A DNA stretch of 64,000 nt. Source: Vibrio sp. J1-1. Its GTDB lineage: Bacteria > Pseudomonadota > Gammaproteobacteria > Enterobacterales > Vibrionaceae. This document shows positions 38,773 to 48,460 of this stretch, piece by piece (the stretch's first letter is position 1; each line of letters starts with the position of its first letter). Below the pieces are notes generated by a model. The model saw only the letters and a program-made list of their open reading frames with translations. It ran no database searches and was not told the DNA's origin. The stretch spans positions 141,339-205,338 of the forward strand of contig NZ_JAKKCM010000007.1 of NCBI RefSeq assembly GCF_021728395.1, given 5' to 3'. The position numbers were made by a program, and so were the translations under genes.

Positions 38773-39279
38773 ATGTCTAAGAGCAATTTAATTACCAATA
38801 CCGGACACCGTTTCATATCTAAAGGCAAAACAGCCTTTAAGATCCACATTCACACCCCAGAGGATACGGTACTTCACCGCTCTGTAGGGTTCGTGCGCAT
38901 TGGAGAGGAGAAGGGACTAAAGAAAGCCATTAAGTTGAGAAATGAATTGGGCCTGCAGATGTGGGGCAAGTTTTGGCGGCGTCTTTTGAAAGATCCTTAT
39001 CTGATGACAAGATTACCGCACAGTGTTGAACCGAAAATCGTTCATAAACCCAATCCAACACTCGAGAACCCAGACAATCGAGACACTTGTTACATTGCCA
39101 AGTGGCGTGAATTTAACGAACACGGAGAATATAAGTACAAGACGGTCGTGCGCTCAATCAGTAAATACGGCAAGCTTGCCGCATACATGCAAACCAAAAA
39201 AGCACTGCTGGAAGCACACAAGGAAAATCTGGAAATACTCACCTTTATGGGACGACTAAACAGCATCGATCTTAAATAA
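38773..39279 (+). CDS. Tandem AP2-like DNA-binding-domain protein
   Basis: A 168-residue protein of two similar halves. Each has three short strands and a helix: half 1 GKTAFKIHIHTPE ... HRSVGFVRIGEEKGLKKAIKLRNELG, half 2 YIAKWREFNEHGEYKYKTVVRSISKYGKLAAYMQTKKALLEA. The second half is close to the AP2 pattern (aromatic, basic sheet, then 'KYG-x-x-AA' helix), which in bacteria occurs mainly in mobile endonucleases and integrases. No nuclease or recombinase domain is present. The start at 38773 is chosen; upstream in-frame starts would add a hydrophobic stretch without a ribosome site. The family call is by eye. Confidence 0.45.
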   Translation: MSKSNLITNTGHRFISKGKTAFKIHIHTPEDTVLHRSVGFVRIGEEKGLKKAIKLRNELGLQMWGKFWRRLLKDPYLMTRLPHSVEPKIVHKPNPTLENPDNRDTCYIAKWREFNEHGEYKYKTVVRSISKYGKLAAYMQTKKALLEAHKENLEILTFMGRLNSIDLK

Positions 39280-39351
39280 CCCACTTTATCGAACTGTTTT
39301 TCCGATCTAATACTGTCGAGCACAACAAAAGTTAACTGACACTAGATGCAA

Positions 39352-39385
39352 AAATGCCCCAAAGCGCGAACGCTTTAGGGCATTT
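39352..39385 (-). terminator. Terminator of ompA
   Basis: AAATGCCCCAAAGCG, loop CGAA, CGCTTTAGGGCATTT; lies 33 bp after the ompA stop and is symmetric, so it also protects from the AP2-like gene. Confidence 0.9.
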
Positions 39386-39417
39386 AAATTCAGGACTCTA
39401 TTTGTTCAAATAGAAAC

Positions 39418-40368
39418 TTATTGCTGAACTTGGTATTCGAACTCAGGAACAATCACTTCTACGCGACGGTTTTGTTGACGACCTTCAAGAGTGTCATTTG
39501 ATACGATAGGGTTGTTTTCACCTTCGCCACGAGCTTGGATACGTGATGAGTCGATGCCTCGCTCAACCAAAGCGTTTGCTACAGACTCCGCACGTTGCTC
39601 AGAAATCTTTTGGTTGTAAGATGCGGCACCAGACGTATCTGTGTAACCAACCACTTCAACGTTAGCTTGTGGGTATTCGTTTAGGAAAGCAACCAGCTTA
39701 TCTAGTTTTGATGCGCTTTCTGCTTTAAGCGTTGCGCTGTTTACATCAAAGCTACCCGTACCCATAGTTTGAGTTTCGAAGGTTTTCGTTACAACGATTG
39801 GCTCTTCTACCACAACCACCTCTTCAACGATTGGCGCTTCTTCAACAACTGGCTCTTCGCTGCCACCGAACTTGAATGAAACACCTAGCGTCGCAGTATT
39901 GCCTGTTGCGCGTACAACATCGTTGTTGATGTCAGTGATAGTTTGGTATTCTGCACGAGCGGTAACATTACGGCCTAGGTTAAACTCAAGACCTGCAGCA
40001 CCAAGGTAAGAGTAATCATCTTTACCATCGAACATTACGTACGCGCCACCCACTTTACCGTAAAGTGCGATATCTTCAGTGATTGGTAAGCTGAATTTAG
40101 GTGCAAGCGTGATAGCTTCTACGTGACCACCAAAAGACGTGTTATCAAAATCACCAACGTTGTCGAAACCTGCTTCAAAGGCAATGTAGTCGTTGAACTC
40201 GTAACCAACAAAAGCACCAAGAGTCGAGTCATCTTTATCGCAAGATTGACCTGCTACACAAGCATCTTCCAACCAAGATTTACCCATTTTACCGCCAACA
40301 TAAACTTCGGCTTGAGCTGCTGATGCCATAAGTAAAGATGCTGAAATTACCGCTGCTAGTTTTTTCAT
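39418..40368 (-). CDS. ompA: OmpA-family outer-membrane protein
   Basis: A 316-residue porin-like protein. It has a signal peptide (cleaved after AQA), an eight-stranded N-terminal barrel (EVYVGGKMGKSWLEDAC onward), a Val/Glu/Pro-rich hinge near residues 175-195 (EEPVVEEAPIVEEVVVVEEPI) and a C-terminal peptidoglycan-binding OmpA domain (NVEVVGYTDTSGAASYNQKISEQRAESVANAL ... ARGEGENNPIVSN). The barrel has a predicted disulfide pair (ACVAGQSC). Highly expressed codon use. Confidence 0.93.
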   Translation of the reverse strand: MKKLAAVISASLLMASAAQAEVYVGGKMGKSWLEDACVAGQSCDKDDSTLGAFVGYEFNDYIAFEAGFDNVGDFDNTSFGGHVEAITLAPKFSLPITEDIALYGKVGGAYVMFDGKDDYSYLGAAGLEFNLGRNVTARAEYQTITDINNDVVRATGNTATLGVSFKFGGSEEPVVEEAPIVEEVVVVEEPIVVTKTFETQTMGTGSFDVNSATLKAESASKLDKLVAFLNEYPQANVEVVGYTDTSGAASYNQKISEQRAESVANALVERGIDSSRIQARGEGENNPIVSNDTLEGRQQNRRVEVIVPEFEYQVQQ

Positions 40369-40938
40369 TATTGATTCCTATAAAGAATTACTTTTATTAG
40401 TTCTCGAAATGCGTCGCCGACTGACGTTGTATTCCAATTTGATTCATTCCTTGAGCGTATTACCGAAGCCAACCATGTGCATGTCTATGCAAATTAATTA
40501 TCAAAGGTTGCTCGGGTAGCATTCCTATACAGTGATCAGAACCGCTATCTGCGTCTCACTGACGAGATGCACTATAACGCTAAGAAATCTCAAGAAAAAT
40601 CCCAAAACTGTCAATTTAGTGTCATCAAAACCACAAACATTATGTGACACAGAGCACCTAAAGCCTAACACCACAAAGACGCAAACGTTTGCTTCAGAGG
40701 TTACAACAGAAGAACTAATGCAGATAACTGTCTCTATGTTGAGACAACATTTAGGGAACTTTATAGATAGTAGATATTAATCAGAAGGATAGTATAAAAA
40801 TCAGCCATTAAATTTTCATCAAAAAGCATGGCTTTTGATTACAAATTATTATCAAAAAAACAACACACCCAGACCAACTGAGCATGTTTATAAGCAAAGA
40901 CGATTTACCCCTTCGCTTTGATTATGATCTCAGGACAT
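40369..40938 (-). promoter_or_regulatory. Long ompA upstream region
   Basis: About 570 bp between ompA and the gltX terminator. It must hold the ompA promoter and leader. A + strand frame of 82 codons (40532-40780) is present but looks random. I could not identify an sRNA or transcription start by eye. Confidence 0.3.
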
Positions 40939-40970
40939 AAAAAAACCGCGGAAATTGCCGCGGCTTTTTG
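40939..40970 (-). terminator. Terminator of gltX
   Basis: CCGCGG, loop AAATTG, CCGCGG; on the minus strand followed by TTTTTTTATG. It lies 19 bp after the gltX stop. Confidence 0.88.
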
Positions 40971-40988
40971 AATTGTTATGCACTTTAG

Positions 40989-42416
40989 TTATGCATTAGC
41001 TTCACGTTGAGCGATAAACGCTAGAGCCATTTTGATGCGAGCAATACAACGCTCTTGACCAATTAGCGCCATAACGGCGTCAACAGATGGAGACTGACCA
41101 CCGCCTGTTACTGCTACACGTAGCGGCATACCAATTTTGCCCATGCCGATTTCTAGCTCTTCACAAACGGCTGTGATTACACCATCTTTGATGCTTTCAG
41201 TTGTCCACTCAGTTAACGCTTCTGCTTTTGCAAGTGCTAGCTCTAGAGGCTCTTTTGCTACACCACGTAGGTGTTTCTTCGCAGCGCCCGCTTCAAACTC
41301 AGAGAAATCTTCGTAGAAGTAGCGAATTTGCTCAGCCAGCTCAACAAGTGTATTACAACGCTCACCAACCAACTTGATCACTTCAGTGATTGCTGGCCCG
41401 TTAGTAATGTCCAACTTCTGTTGGTCTAGGTGCCATTGTAAGTGCTCTGCAACGTACGCTGGATCCGAGCTCTTGATGTAGTGGTTGTTTAGCCACTGCA
41501 GCTTATCCGTGTTGAATGCAGACGCTGACTTAGATACGGCGTCCAGACTGAACAAGTTAATCATTTCTTCTTGAGTGAAGATCTCTTGGTCACCATGAGA
41601 CCAACCTAAACGAACCAGGTAGTTGTTTAGTGCGGTTGGCAGGTAACCCATATCGCGGTACTGCATTACCGACACCGCGCCATGACGTTTAGACAGTTTC
41701 GCACCGTCGTCACCCAGGATCATTGCACAGTGAGCAAATGTAGGTACTGGTGCACCTAGTGCTTCGTAGATGTTGATTTGACGAGGTGTATTGTTGATGT
41801 GGTCTTCGCCACGAACAACATGCGTAATGCCCATATCCCAGTCATCAACCACAACACAGAAGTTGTACGTTGGTGAACCATCGGTACGACGAATGATCAG
41901 GTCATCCATTTGCTCGTTGCGGATTTCGATACGGCCACGGATTTGATCTTCAAATACAACACTACCCTCTTTCGGGTTGCGGAAACGAATTACGCAAGGA
42001 TCACCATCTTTCGCCGCATCGTTTGCCGCTTTGATTTTAGGGTGGTTTGCGTCGTAGCGAGGCATTTCTTTGTTCGCTTCTTGCTCTGCACGAATCTCAT
42101 CCAGTAGCTCTTTAGATGCGTAACATTTGTATGCTTTGTCTTCCGCAACCAGCTTATCAACCATTTCGTTGTAACGGTCAAAACGTTGCGTTTGGTAGTA
42201 AGGACCTTCATTCCACTCCAGACCTAGCCATTCCATACCTTCCAGAATCGCATCAACTGCTTCTTTAGAGTTACGCTCAAGGTCTGTATCTTCGATACGC
42301 AGAACGAATTCACCACCTTGGTTTTTAGCATATAGCCAAGAGTACAGTGCCGTACGCGCACCACCAACGTGTAGATAGCCAGTTGGGCTAGGAGCAAAAC
42401 GAGTTTTAACCGTCAT
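40989..42416 (-). CDS. gltX: Glutamyl-tRNA synthetase
   Basis: A 475-residue class I synthetase that charges tRNA-Glu. The HIGH-type motif is at [12 protein letters not shown] (near residue 10) and the KMSKS-type motif at KLSKRHGA (around 240). The catalytic core is followed by the tRNA-binding C-terminal helical domain. It is a single gene; the 230-bp gap to copA includes the divergent copper promoter. Confidence 0.96.
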   Translation of the reverse strand: MTVKTRFAPSPTGYLHVGGARTALYSWLYAKNQGGEFVLRIEDTDLERNSKEAVDAILEGMEWLGLEWNEGPYYQTQRFDRYNEMVDKLVAEDKAYKCYASKELLDEIRAEQEANKEMPRYDANHPKIKAANDAAKDGDPCVIRFRNPKEGSVVFEDQIRGRIEIRNEQMDDLIIRRTDGSPTYNFCVVVDDWDMGITHVVRGEDHINNTPRQINIYEALGAPVPTFAHCAMILGDDGAKLSKRHGAVSVMQYRDMGYLPTALNNYLVRLGWSHGDQEIFTQEEMINLFSLDAVSKSASAFNTDKLQWLNNHYIKSSDPAYVAEHLQWHLDQQKLDITNGPAITEVIKLVGERCNTLVELAEQIRYFYEDFSEFEAGAAKKHLRGVAKEPLELALAKAEALTEWTTESIKDGVITAVCEELEIGMGKIGMPLRVAVTGGGQSPSVDAVMALIGQERCIARIKMALAFIAQREANA

Positions 42417-42586
42417 TTGAGTTCCTTAGGGTTAATGTTCAACGAGAGGGTTCTCGTTGTATTGTCAAGGATAAAAGTGGCGACATTTTACCACCGTAAG
42501 TCAATACTACAATCCTTCCGTGTTTATATACCTAAATAACCACTGGCTATATGGTCCAGCGAAAATATCTTCATTGATAACAAACC

Positions 42587-42617
42587 TTGACCTTACCCTT
42601 GCAGTAAGGTTTAAGCT
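42587..42617 (+). promoter_or_regulatory. MerR/CueR-type promoter of copA
   Basis: -35 TTGACC (42587-42592) and -10 TAAGCT (42612-42617) are 19 bp apart, the stretched spacing of MerR-family promoters. The spacer holds a perfect dyad ACCTTAC-CCTTGCA-GTAAGGT (42590-42610). This is the arrangement of CueR-activated copper genes. The cueR gene is not in the window. Confidence 0.85.
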
Positions 42618-42646
42618 CGTTGTATTACGATTAATGAGGACAAGTT

Positions 42647-45370
42647 ATGAATCAGTTTGTAGTACCGTTATCAGGGCTTAACTGCATGGGCTGTGCAAGA
42701 AAAGTTGAGAAGACTTTACATGCAAATCATAGTGTAGAGATCCTCAACTTGTCTCCGACCTCTGTAGAAATCAAAACCGATGCCTCTTTAGAAGAGATTG
42801 TTGAATCTATTGAGTCCTTGGGCTATCAAGCTGGTCACACTTATGACTTAAATTTGTCCGGGTTAAGCTGTGGCGGCTGCGTCAAAAAGCTCTCTTCTTT
42901 ATTAGAGTCAAATTCAGACGTTATCTCATTTGAAGCTTCGACGACGCAATTAACTATCCGAACTCTTCTTTCTGAGCAGCAAGTGATCGACCTTGTCGCA
43001 AGCTTGGGCTATACCGCGAATAAAGAACTCATCACAGGCACCGAAAGAACAGAAGCTAAAAGTGCAAAGCCTGAAGATGAAATCCAACCGGCACAAAGCG
43101 AAGCAGCAGATAACCAACTGGAAGACATTCCACCAGCCAACAGCGCTCAACTGCAAATGTTAATCCATGAAATGACCTGTGCAAGTTGCGTTTCTTCAGT
43201 CGAAAAAGCATTAACTAAGGTTGAAGGCGTAGAAAAAGCTCAGGTAAATCTTGCTGAACAAAGTGCTTTGGTGTTCGCGACTCACGATTCAGAAGACTTA
43301 CATCAGGCGATTGTCGAGTCGGTAAAACAAGCAGGATACCAAGCGGAGATCCTACAAGACGCCGCAACACAACAAGAAAAGCAAGCACAGCAGCAATTGG
43401 CACAGCAAAAACGCTTTAAATTTGATGCTATTGCAGGGTTAGTGGTTGGTGCTCCTTTAATGCTGTGGGGCGTGGCTGGCGGTAACATGATGATCCGCGA
43501 CACCAGCGACCAGTTCGTTTGGGGCGCAATCGGTCTTTTATGTTTGTTGCTTCTGGCAACTGCTGGTCGCCACTTCTTCAGCAACGCTTGGTTAGCGGCA
43601 ACTCACAAACGCGCGACTATGGATACACTTGTCGCATTAGGTACTGGTGCTGCATGGTTTTACTCCATGCTCGTCGTGGTTTTCCCAAATTGGTTCCCGC
43701 TCGCATCACGTCACGTCTACTTTGAAGCAAGTGCAATGATCATTGGTTTGATTTCTCTTGGCCACTATATAGAGGCCAAAGCCAAAGCCAACACTACTCG
43801 CTCGTTACAAGCTTTGATTAACTTGCAGCCACAACAAGCGACGGCCATTACAGAAAAAGGCGATCAGACCATCAGCGTTGAACAAATAACGCTTGGTATG
43901 AAATTAAGAATTAAGCCCGGCGAGAAAGTGCCAGTAGACGGCACCGTACTAGAAGGCGAATCCTATATAGATGAGTCAATGCTAACCGGAGAGCCTGTCC
44001 CCGTGATAAAAGGGCAGGATGCCGAAGTCTCTGCTGGTACGCTAAACACCGACGGTAGCTTGGTCATCGAAGCCACTGGCATCGGTGCCAATACGATGCT
44101 TGCGCGCATCATTCGTATGGTACGAACCGCTCAAAGCAGTAAGCCAGCCATCGCTAAATTGGCCGACCAAATTTCAGCGGTATTTGTGCCTGTCGTTGTC
44201 GGTATTGCCATACTTGCTGCGCTGGTTTGGTTTGCCGTAGGCCCAGAGCCGAAAGCAAGCTATATGTTGGTGGTGACAACGACCGTGCTGATTATCGCCT
44301 GCCCTTGCGCACTTGGCTTGGCAACACCATTGTCCGTTACTGTTGGCGTGGGTAAAGCTGCCGAGTTGGGCATCTTAATTAAAGATGCTGATGCACTGCA
44401 GTTAGCCAGCAAAGTCGATACTGTCGTCTTCGATAAAACCGGCACGTTGACACAAGGAAAACCATCTGTGCAGCAAGTGTTCACTCACGCTATCAGTCAA
44501 GATGAGCTGCTTGCTATGGCCTATTCCGCAGAGCGTCAGTCTGAGCATCCACTTGCCAAAGCTGTGTGTGATTTTGCGAAACAACAAGAAGCGAAAGAAG
44601 TCTCGTTAGACAAATTCGAAAACGTCCGTGGGCGTGGTATCTTAGCGACTTACCAAGGTAAACCATTACTTATCGGCTCCCTTCAATTTATGCAAGCCGA
44701 GAGCATTGATACAAGTAACCTAAAACAAGCGATAGAAGAGAGCGCAAAAAACGCTTGGACTCCGGTTGCAGTGGCTTTGGATAACAAGTTAGTCGGACTG
44801 ATTGCGATTGCCGACCCAATCAAATCAGACGCCAAGCAAGCACTTTCAGCCTTAAAAGCTCGGGGAGTCAAAACCGTGATGTTAACGGGTGATAACCAGC
44901 ACGTTGCGGATGCGATCGGTAAAGAGCTCGGCATTGATGAAGTGATTGCCCAAGTGTTACCAGATGAAAAAGCGCAGCACATTGAACAGCTTCAGTCTAA
45001 AGGCCATATTGTGGCTATGGTAGGCGATGGCATTAATGATGCTCCAGCTCTTGCTCTTTCCAACCTAGGTATAGCAATGGGAAGCGGCAGCGATGTAGCT
45101 ATCGAAAGTGCACAAATGACGATTCTCAACACATCACCAATGGCCGTCGTGCACGCAATTGAGTTATCGCGCGCTACACTTAAAAACATGAAACAAAACT
45201 TGTTTGGTGCCTTTGTTTATAACTCGTTGGGCATACCTGTTGCGGCAGGCGTACTTTACCCAGCATTTGGCTTTTTGCTCAGTCCCGTTGTAGCAGGAGC
45301 TGCAATGGCACTGTCTTCAATTACTGTCGTTAGTAATGCAAACCGACTACGACTGTTTTCAGTAAAATGA
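42647..45370 (+). CDS. copA: Copper-exporting P1B-type ATPase CopA
   Basis: A 907-residue Cu(I) exporter. It has three N-terminal metal-binding (HMA) domains with CxxC at C13/C16, C75/C78 and C178/C181 (GLNCMGC, GLSCGGC, EMTCASC), where E. coli CopA has two. An acidic linker (residues 130-165) separates domains two and three. The core has the CPC transmembrane motif (IIACPCALG), the phosphorylation site DKTGT, the SEHPLAKA nucleotide motif, MLTGDN and GDGIND. Ribosome site ATGAGGACAAGTT. No CopZ frameshift slippery site was found. Confidence 0.95.
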   Translation: MNQFVVPLSGLNCMGCARKVEKTLHANHSVEILNLSPTSVEIKTDASLEEIVESIESLGYQAGHTYDLNLSGLSCGGCVKKLSSLLESNSDVISFEASTTQLTIRTLLSEQQVIDLVASLGYTANKELITGTERTEAKSAKPEDEIQPAQSEAADNQLEDIPPANSAQLQMLIHEMTCASCVSSVEKALTKVEGVEKAQVNLAEQSALVFATHDSEDLHQAIVESVKQAGYQAEILQDAATQQEKQAQQQLAQQKRFKFDAIAGLVVGAPLMLWGVAGGNMMIRDTSDQFVWGAIGLLCLLLLATAGRHFFSNAWLAATHKRATMDTLVALGTGAAWFYSMLVVVFPNWFPLASRHVYFEASAMIIGLISLGHYIEAKAKANTTRSLQALINLQPQQATAITEKGDQTISVEQITLGMKLRIKPGEKVPVDGTVLEGESYIDESMLTGEPVPVIKGQDAEVSAGTLNTDGSLVIEATGIGANTMLARIIRMVRTAQSSKPAIAKLADQISAVFVPVVVGIAILAALVWFAVGPEPKASYMLVVTTTVLIIACPCALGLATPLSVTVGVGKAAELGILIKDADALQLASKVDTVVFDKTGTLTQGKPSVQQVFTHAISQDELLAMAYSAERQSEHPLAKAVCDFAKQQEAKEVSLDKFENVRGRGILATYQGKPLLIGSLQFMQAESIDTSNLKQAIEESAKNAWTPVAVALDNKLVGLIAIADPIKSDAKQALSALKARGVKTVMLTGDNQHVADAIGKELGIDEVIAQVLPDEKAQHIEQLQSKGHIVAMVGDGINDAPALALSNLGIAMGSGSDVAIESAQMTILNTSPMAVVHAIELSRATLKNMKQNLFGAFVYNSLGIPVAAGVLYPAFGFLLSPVVAGAAMALSSITVVSNANRLRLFSVK

Positions 45371-45391
45371 CGACTTCTTTCTGAGGGTATT

Positions 45392-45841
45392 ATGAATTTG
45401 AAACTTTTGACTTTTGCAATGCTTGCGACCGTATCCGCCAATGTATTGGCAGCCGATGTCATTAATCACAAGTCGCCCTATTGTGGCTGCTGTGGTGACT
45501 GGACAAAACACATGGAAGAGAACGGCTTTACGGTCGAAGAAAAACTGCATGATGATATGAATACCATCAAACGCGAATTAGGCATTAAAAATCAACAGCT
45601 CTACTCTTGCCATACGGCAGAGATAAATGGTTATCTGTTTGAAGGACACGTGCCAGCAGCCGATATTAAAGCATTCTTAGAAAACCCACCAAAGAATGCG
45701 AAAGGTCTGACGGTTCCTGGAATGCCAGTAGGCTCACCAGGCATGGAATATGGCGACAAAAAGGACAGTTACACCGTTTACGCTTTTAATGAACAAGGAC
45801 AAGTATCCGCGTTTAGCCACCACAAAGGTAACGACAAATAA
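45392..45841 (+). CDS. DUF411 periplasmic copper-associated protein
   Basis: A 149-residue protein with a signal peptide (cleaved after LAA, about residue 20). It carries the DUF411 signature: KSPYCGCCGDWTKHMEENGF, then LYSCHTAEINGYLFEGHVPA, and a Met/Gly/Pro-rich segment (GLTVPGMPVGSPGMEYG) fit for binding Cu(I). It lies 21 bp after copA, so CueR should control both. A periplasmic metal-binding chaperone or scavenger role is inference from family context. Confidence 0.85.
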   Translation: MNLKLLTFAMLATVSANVLAADVINHKSPYCGCCGDWTKHMEENGFTVEEKLHDDMNTIKRELGIKNQQLYSCHTAEINGYLFEGHVPAADIKAFLENPPKNAKGLTVPGMPVGSPGMEYGDKKDSYTVYAFNEQGQVSAFSHHKGNDK

Positions 45842-45845
45842 AAAT

Positions 45846-45881
45846 AAAGCCCAGCTCTTCACATAGATGCTGGGCTTTTTC
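45846..45881. terminator. Terminator between copper operon and porin
   Basis: AAAGCCCAGC ... GCTGGGCTTTTT; convergent genes on both sides, so it serves mainly the copper operon and could serve the porin on the other strand. Confidence 0.85.
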
Positions 45882-45914
45882 TTAGCAACTTAATGGACAA
45901 TTAAGATGAATTCG

Positions 45915-46607
45915 TTAGAAACCGTAAGAGGCACCAAATACAAAGGCGTTGTTCACTAGGCTGTCACCATTTGCATTTTCTGCACCGTGAGCCTGAGAAC
46001 GAAGTTCAAAATATGGCTGAACGCCTTTACGAGTCCATGTCGCACGGAACTCGTGATCCATAGTATCGGCATCAATCATGTATACGTTGTTGTAGCTTAG
46101 CGTCACATCTTCATTCATTACGTAACCGATGCGGTTATCCATGCGGTAGTCCGTATCTGCATCCGCATCTGTCGCATCAATGTGTGCACGTGTACGGTTA
46201 CTCAGAGAAATGCCGTTATCGAAGTTGTAACCAATCTTCACAAGAGGACGGTATTGAAGGTTTTCGCCCGCTGAGAACAAGTGTTGGTAACCTGCTGCAA
46301 CCCAAAGATGTTCAGTGATATTAAATGACTGCTCACCCCCTACCGTAATGTAAGGAGTTATGTTCCCTGCTCCACCATTTTTGCTTTCTAGTTTGCCAAG
46401 TTGAATACCATCAAACTCGGTGTAAACCGTAAAGCCACCAAATGAATTATCGAAAGTATGACCAGCTTCTAGTGTAGAAGTCACGTCCGAGCCATGAATT
46501 CGGCCATCATCGTGAAATTGAACGTTACCTGTTACGTAAGAAGAACCAGCAAATGCGCTAGAAGCGAAAGCGAGAGAAAGAGCACTCAGTGCAAAAATGT
46601 ATTTCAT
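45915..46607 (-). CDS. KdgM-family outer-membrane porin (putative)
   Basis: A 230-residue outer-membrane protein: signal peptide (cleaved after AFA, about residue 20), alternating amphipathic strands, C-terminal Phe (FVFGASYGF). Size and segment pattern (SSYVTGNVQFHDDGR..., YRMDNRIGYVMNEDVTLSYNNVYM) resemble the small KdgM/oligogalacturonate porins, which carry acidic oligosaccharides. The assignment to KdgM is by general look, so other small-barrel families remain possible. Confidence 0.55.
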   Translation of the reverse strand: MKYIFALSALSLAFASSAFAGSSYVTGNVQFHDDGRIHGSDVTSTLEAGHTFDNSFGGFTVYTEFDGIQLGKLESKNGGAGNITPYITVGGEQSFNITEHLWVAAGYQHLFSAGENLQYRPLVKIGYNFDNGISLSNRTRAHIDATDADADTDYRMDNRIGYVMNEDVTLSYNNVYMIDADTMDHEFRATWTRKGVQPYFELRSQAHGAENANGDSLVNNAFVFGASYGF

Positions 46608-47192
46608 AATTACTGCCTTTATTTATTCACGTTATGTGATGGTTCCAGGTTCGTGGGTTCCCTTACATAACAAAATTTGGAATCTGCCTTAGTGGGCAGA
46701 GGCAATACTGAAACAATTAATTTTCGATGAAAAATAAATCCTTTAAAAAGGTGATCCTGTTCAAAATGGGCAACTCGATAATAAATAAAATCCATAAAAT
46801 ACAGATAATTATAGCTACCCCACAAAATCCCTCAAAAATTCAACATCCGACCCACATCACAACAAACCAAATAATTCAGAACAATTAACCAATTAAGATC
46901 ACATTATTAATTTAAAATTTCACTCCAAACTTTATTATCAGAGCGAAATAATTAGATTTCGATCACACTTAATTCACGAATAAAAATAAATAACCCATCG
47001 CAAACGGTAAGTTTATCGTGACAATTCTATCAGCCACTCTATTGAACGGCTCGTATACACACGAGTTATTTAAAACGTGTTCTATGCTCAATATGGCATT
47101 TCACTCTCATTTCGGTATAAAGTGATGTGCAGATGCGCTTTAAAGATGCTGGATACAAAATGTTATCCGGGATTCAGTTCGAGGATAATAGT
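46608..47192. other. AT-rich divergent intergenic region
   Basis: 585 bp between the porin and the TraB/GumN gene. No gene is supported. It is strongly AT-rich and contains several TCACA half-sites (near 46855, 46900 and 46963) that could be parts of CRP sites, but no full TGTGA-N6-TCACA dyad was found by eye. Confidence 0.35.
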
Positions 47193-48068
47193 ATGTTCCG
47201 CATAATGACCTTTGTATCATCGTTTTTCGTTCTTTTTACTTCCTTTTCGTCCAGCGCTGAGCCACAACATTGGTTAGCCAAAAAAGGCGAGACAGAATAT
47301 ATGATTATCGGCTCAGTACATGTCGGTGATAGAACCATGTACCCCTTGCCTAAAAACCTACTGGAGCACCTAAGCGAAAGTTCGGGGCTGATCATTGAAG
47401 CGGACGTAAGAAGTAATGAGGGTGCAGTTTACCCGCCAGTGTCTACGCGAACCAAAACTGTACTGGACAAAGCACAGCGTCAACAGCTAATCAAAATAGC
47501 AAAAGATTTGCAGATACCAGAAGCTCAGCTGCTAAATGCCCCACCATGGAATGCCGCCCTCACTATCCAACTCGCTTTAGTGAATAAACTGGGGTACGTC
47601 TCAACAGAAGGTGTCGATATGCACTTGATTGACTTGGCTGACAAAAACGACACTCCTGTCATTTCACTCGAAACCGTGCAGTTTCAAATCGATTTGATTA
47701 CCGGCCAACCTGATGAAGGTAAAGAAATGCTGCTCTCATCCATCAATGAATATGAAGCAGGAGAAGAACTCGTAGAGTGCCTGATTGAAAGCTGGAAAAG
47801 TGGTGATGGTAGCATGCTAGAAGAGGCATCTTTAACTGACAAGGCGACAGAAGAGTTCAATGAAGCCTTTTTGTATGCGCGCAATAAAGAGTGGGCAGAA
47901 AAGCTCGACATCGGCAACATACTCCCGCAAAAGCAAGGTCGCTATACCGTTGTGGTTGGCAGCTTGCATCTCGTCGGTAAAGACAACCTAATTGATTTAC
48001 TGGCCAAGCGAGGCTTTGAAATTACTCCGCTTGGCAATACCCGCAAAGCGAAGTGCAATATCCAATAA
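47193..48068 (+). CDS. TraB/GumN-family protein
   Basis: A 291-residue exported protein with a signal peptide (MFRIMTFV ... SSSA) and the TraB/GumN hallmark motifs: MIIGSVHVG near the start of the mature domain, paired with VVVGSLHLVG near the C-terminus, and GLIIEADV in between. The paired GxxH motifs are metal-protease-like in related families. The start at 47193 follows GAGGATAATAGT. Function is unknown. Confidence 0.85.
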   Translation: MFRIMTFVSSFFVLFTSFSSSAEPQHWLAKKGETEYMIIGSVHVGDRTMYPLPKNLLEHLSESSGLIIEADVRSNEGAVYPPVSTRTKTVLDKAQRQQLIKIAKDLQIPEAQLLNAPPWNAALTIQLALVNKLGYVSTEGVDMHLIDLADKNDTPVISLETVQFQIDLITGQPDEGKEMLLSSINEYEAGEELVECLIESWKSGDGSMLEEASLTDKATEEFNEAFLYARNKEWAEKLDIGNILPQKQGRYTVVVGSLHLVGKDNLIDLLAKRGFEITPLGNTRKAKCNIQ

Positions 48069-48084
48069 CAGATACGCTGAATGC

Positions 48085-48118
48085 AAAAAAGGCTCTGTAT
48101 TTCTACAGAGCCTTTTTT
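48085..48118 (+). terminator. Terminator of the TraB/GumN gene
   Basis: AAAAAAGGCTCTGTA, loop TTTC, TACAGAGCCTTTTTT; strong, 16 bp after the stop. It also lies just past tRNA-Pro on the other strand and can serve both. Confidence 0.92.
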
Positions 48119-48124
48119 AGAAAG

Positions 48125-48201
<77 letters not shown>

Positions 48202-48241
48202 AGATGTTTAACTGGGAAGTTGTCCCCGTCAACGAGAGGGT

Positions 48242-48269
48242 ATATTACGGATTCTGATCTGAGACGCAA
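48242..48269 (-). promoter_or_regulatory. Promoter of tRNA-Pro
   Basis: Minus strand TTGCGT, 16-bp spacer, TAATAT followed by ACCCTC. It lies about 40 bp upstream of the tRNA. Confidence 0.6.
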
Positions 48270-48460
48270 GTGCTTTTTCTAAAAAAATGTAATGTCTTAA
48301 TCCGTTTGGTGAATTACTGAACACAAGCACGCAAAATGTGACTGACAACCCACTACAAAATACAGTTTATTAACCTCAGCAACATAATTGATCCAGATCA
48401 GTGTGCGAAAAAACGCCAACTATTAATTTGTGGATATCGGGAAAATCTTGGAGGAAACAT

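Noticed and set aside
40532-40780. 82-codon open frame upstream of ompA (+)
   Set aside because: No ribosome site, no recognisable domain, composition random and lying in a porin promoter region. Treated as noncoding.
42647-43150. Programmed frameshift in copA that would make a CopZ-like chaperone
   Set aside because: I looked for a CCCAAAG-type slippery site after HMA1 and HMA2 and saw none. The first domain may still be expressed separately in another way, but there is no evidence.
46850-46975. CRP sites upstream of the KdgM-like porin
   Set aside because: Only TCACA half-sites; no full TGTGA-N6-TCACA dyad with acceptable mismatches was found by eye.
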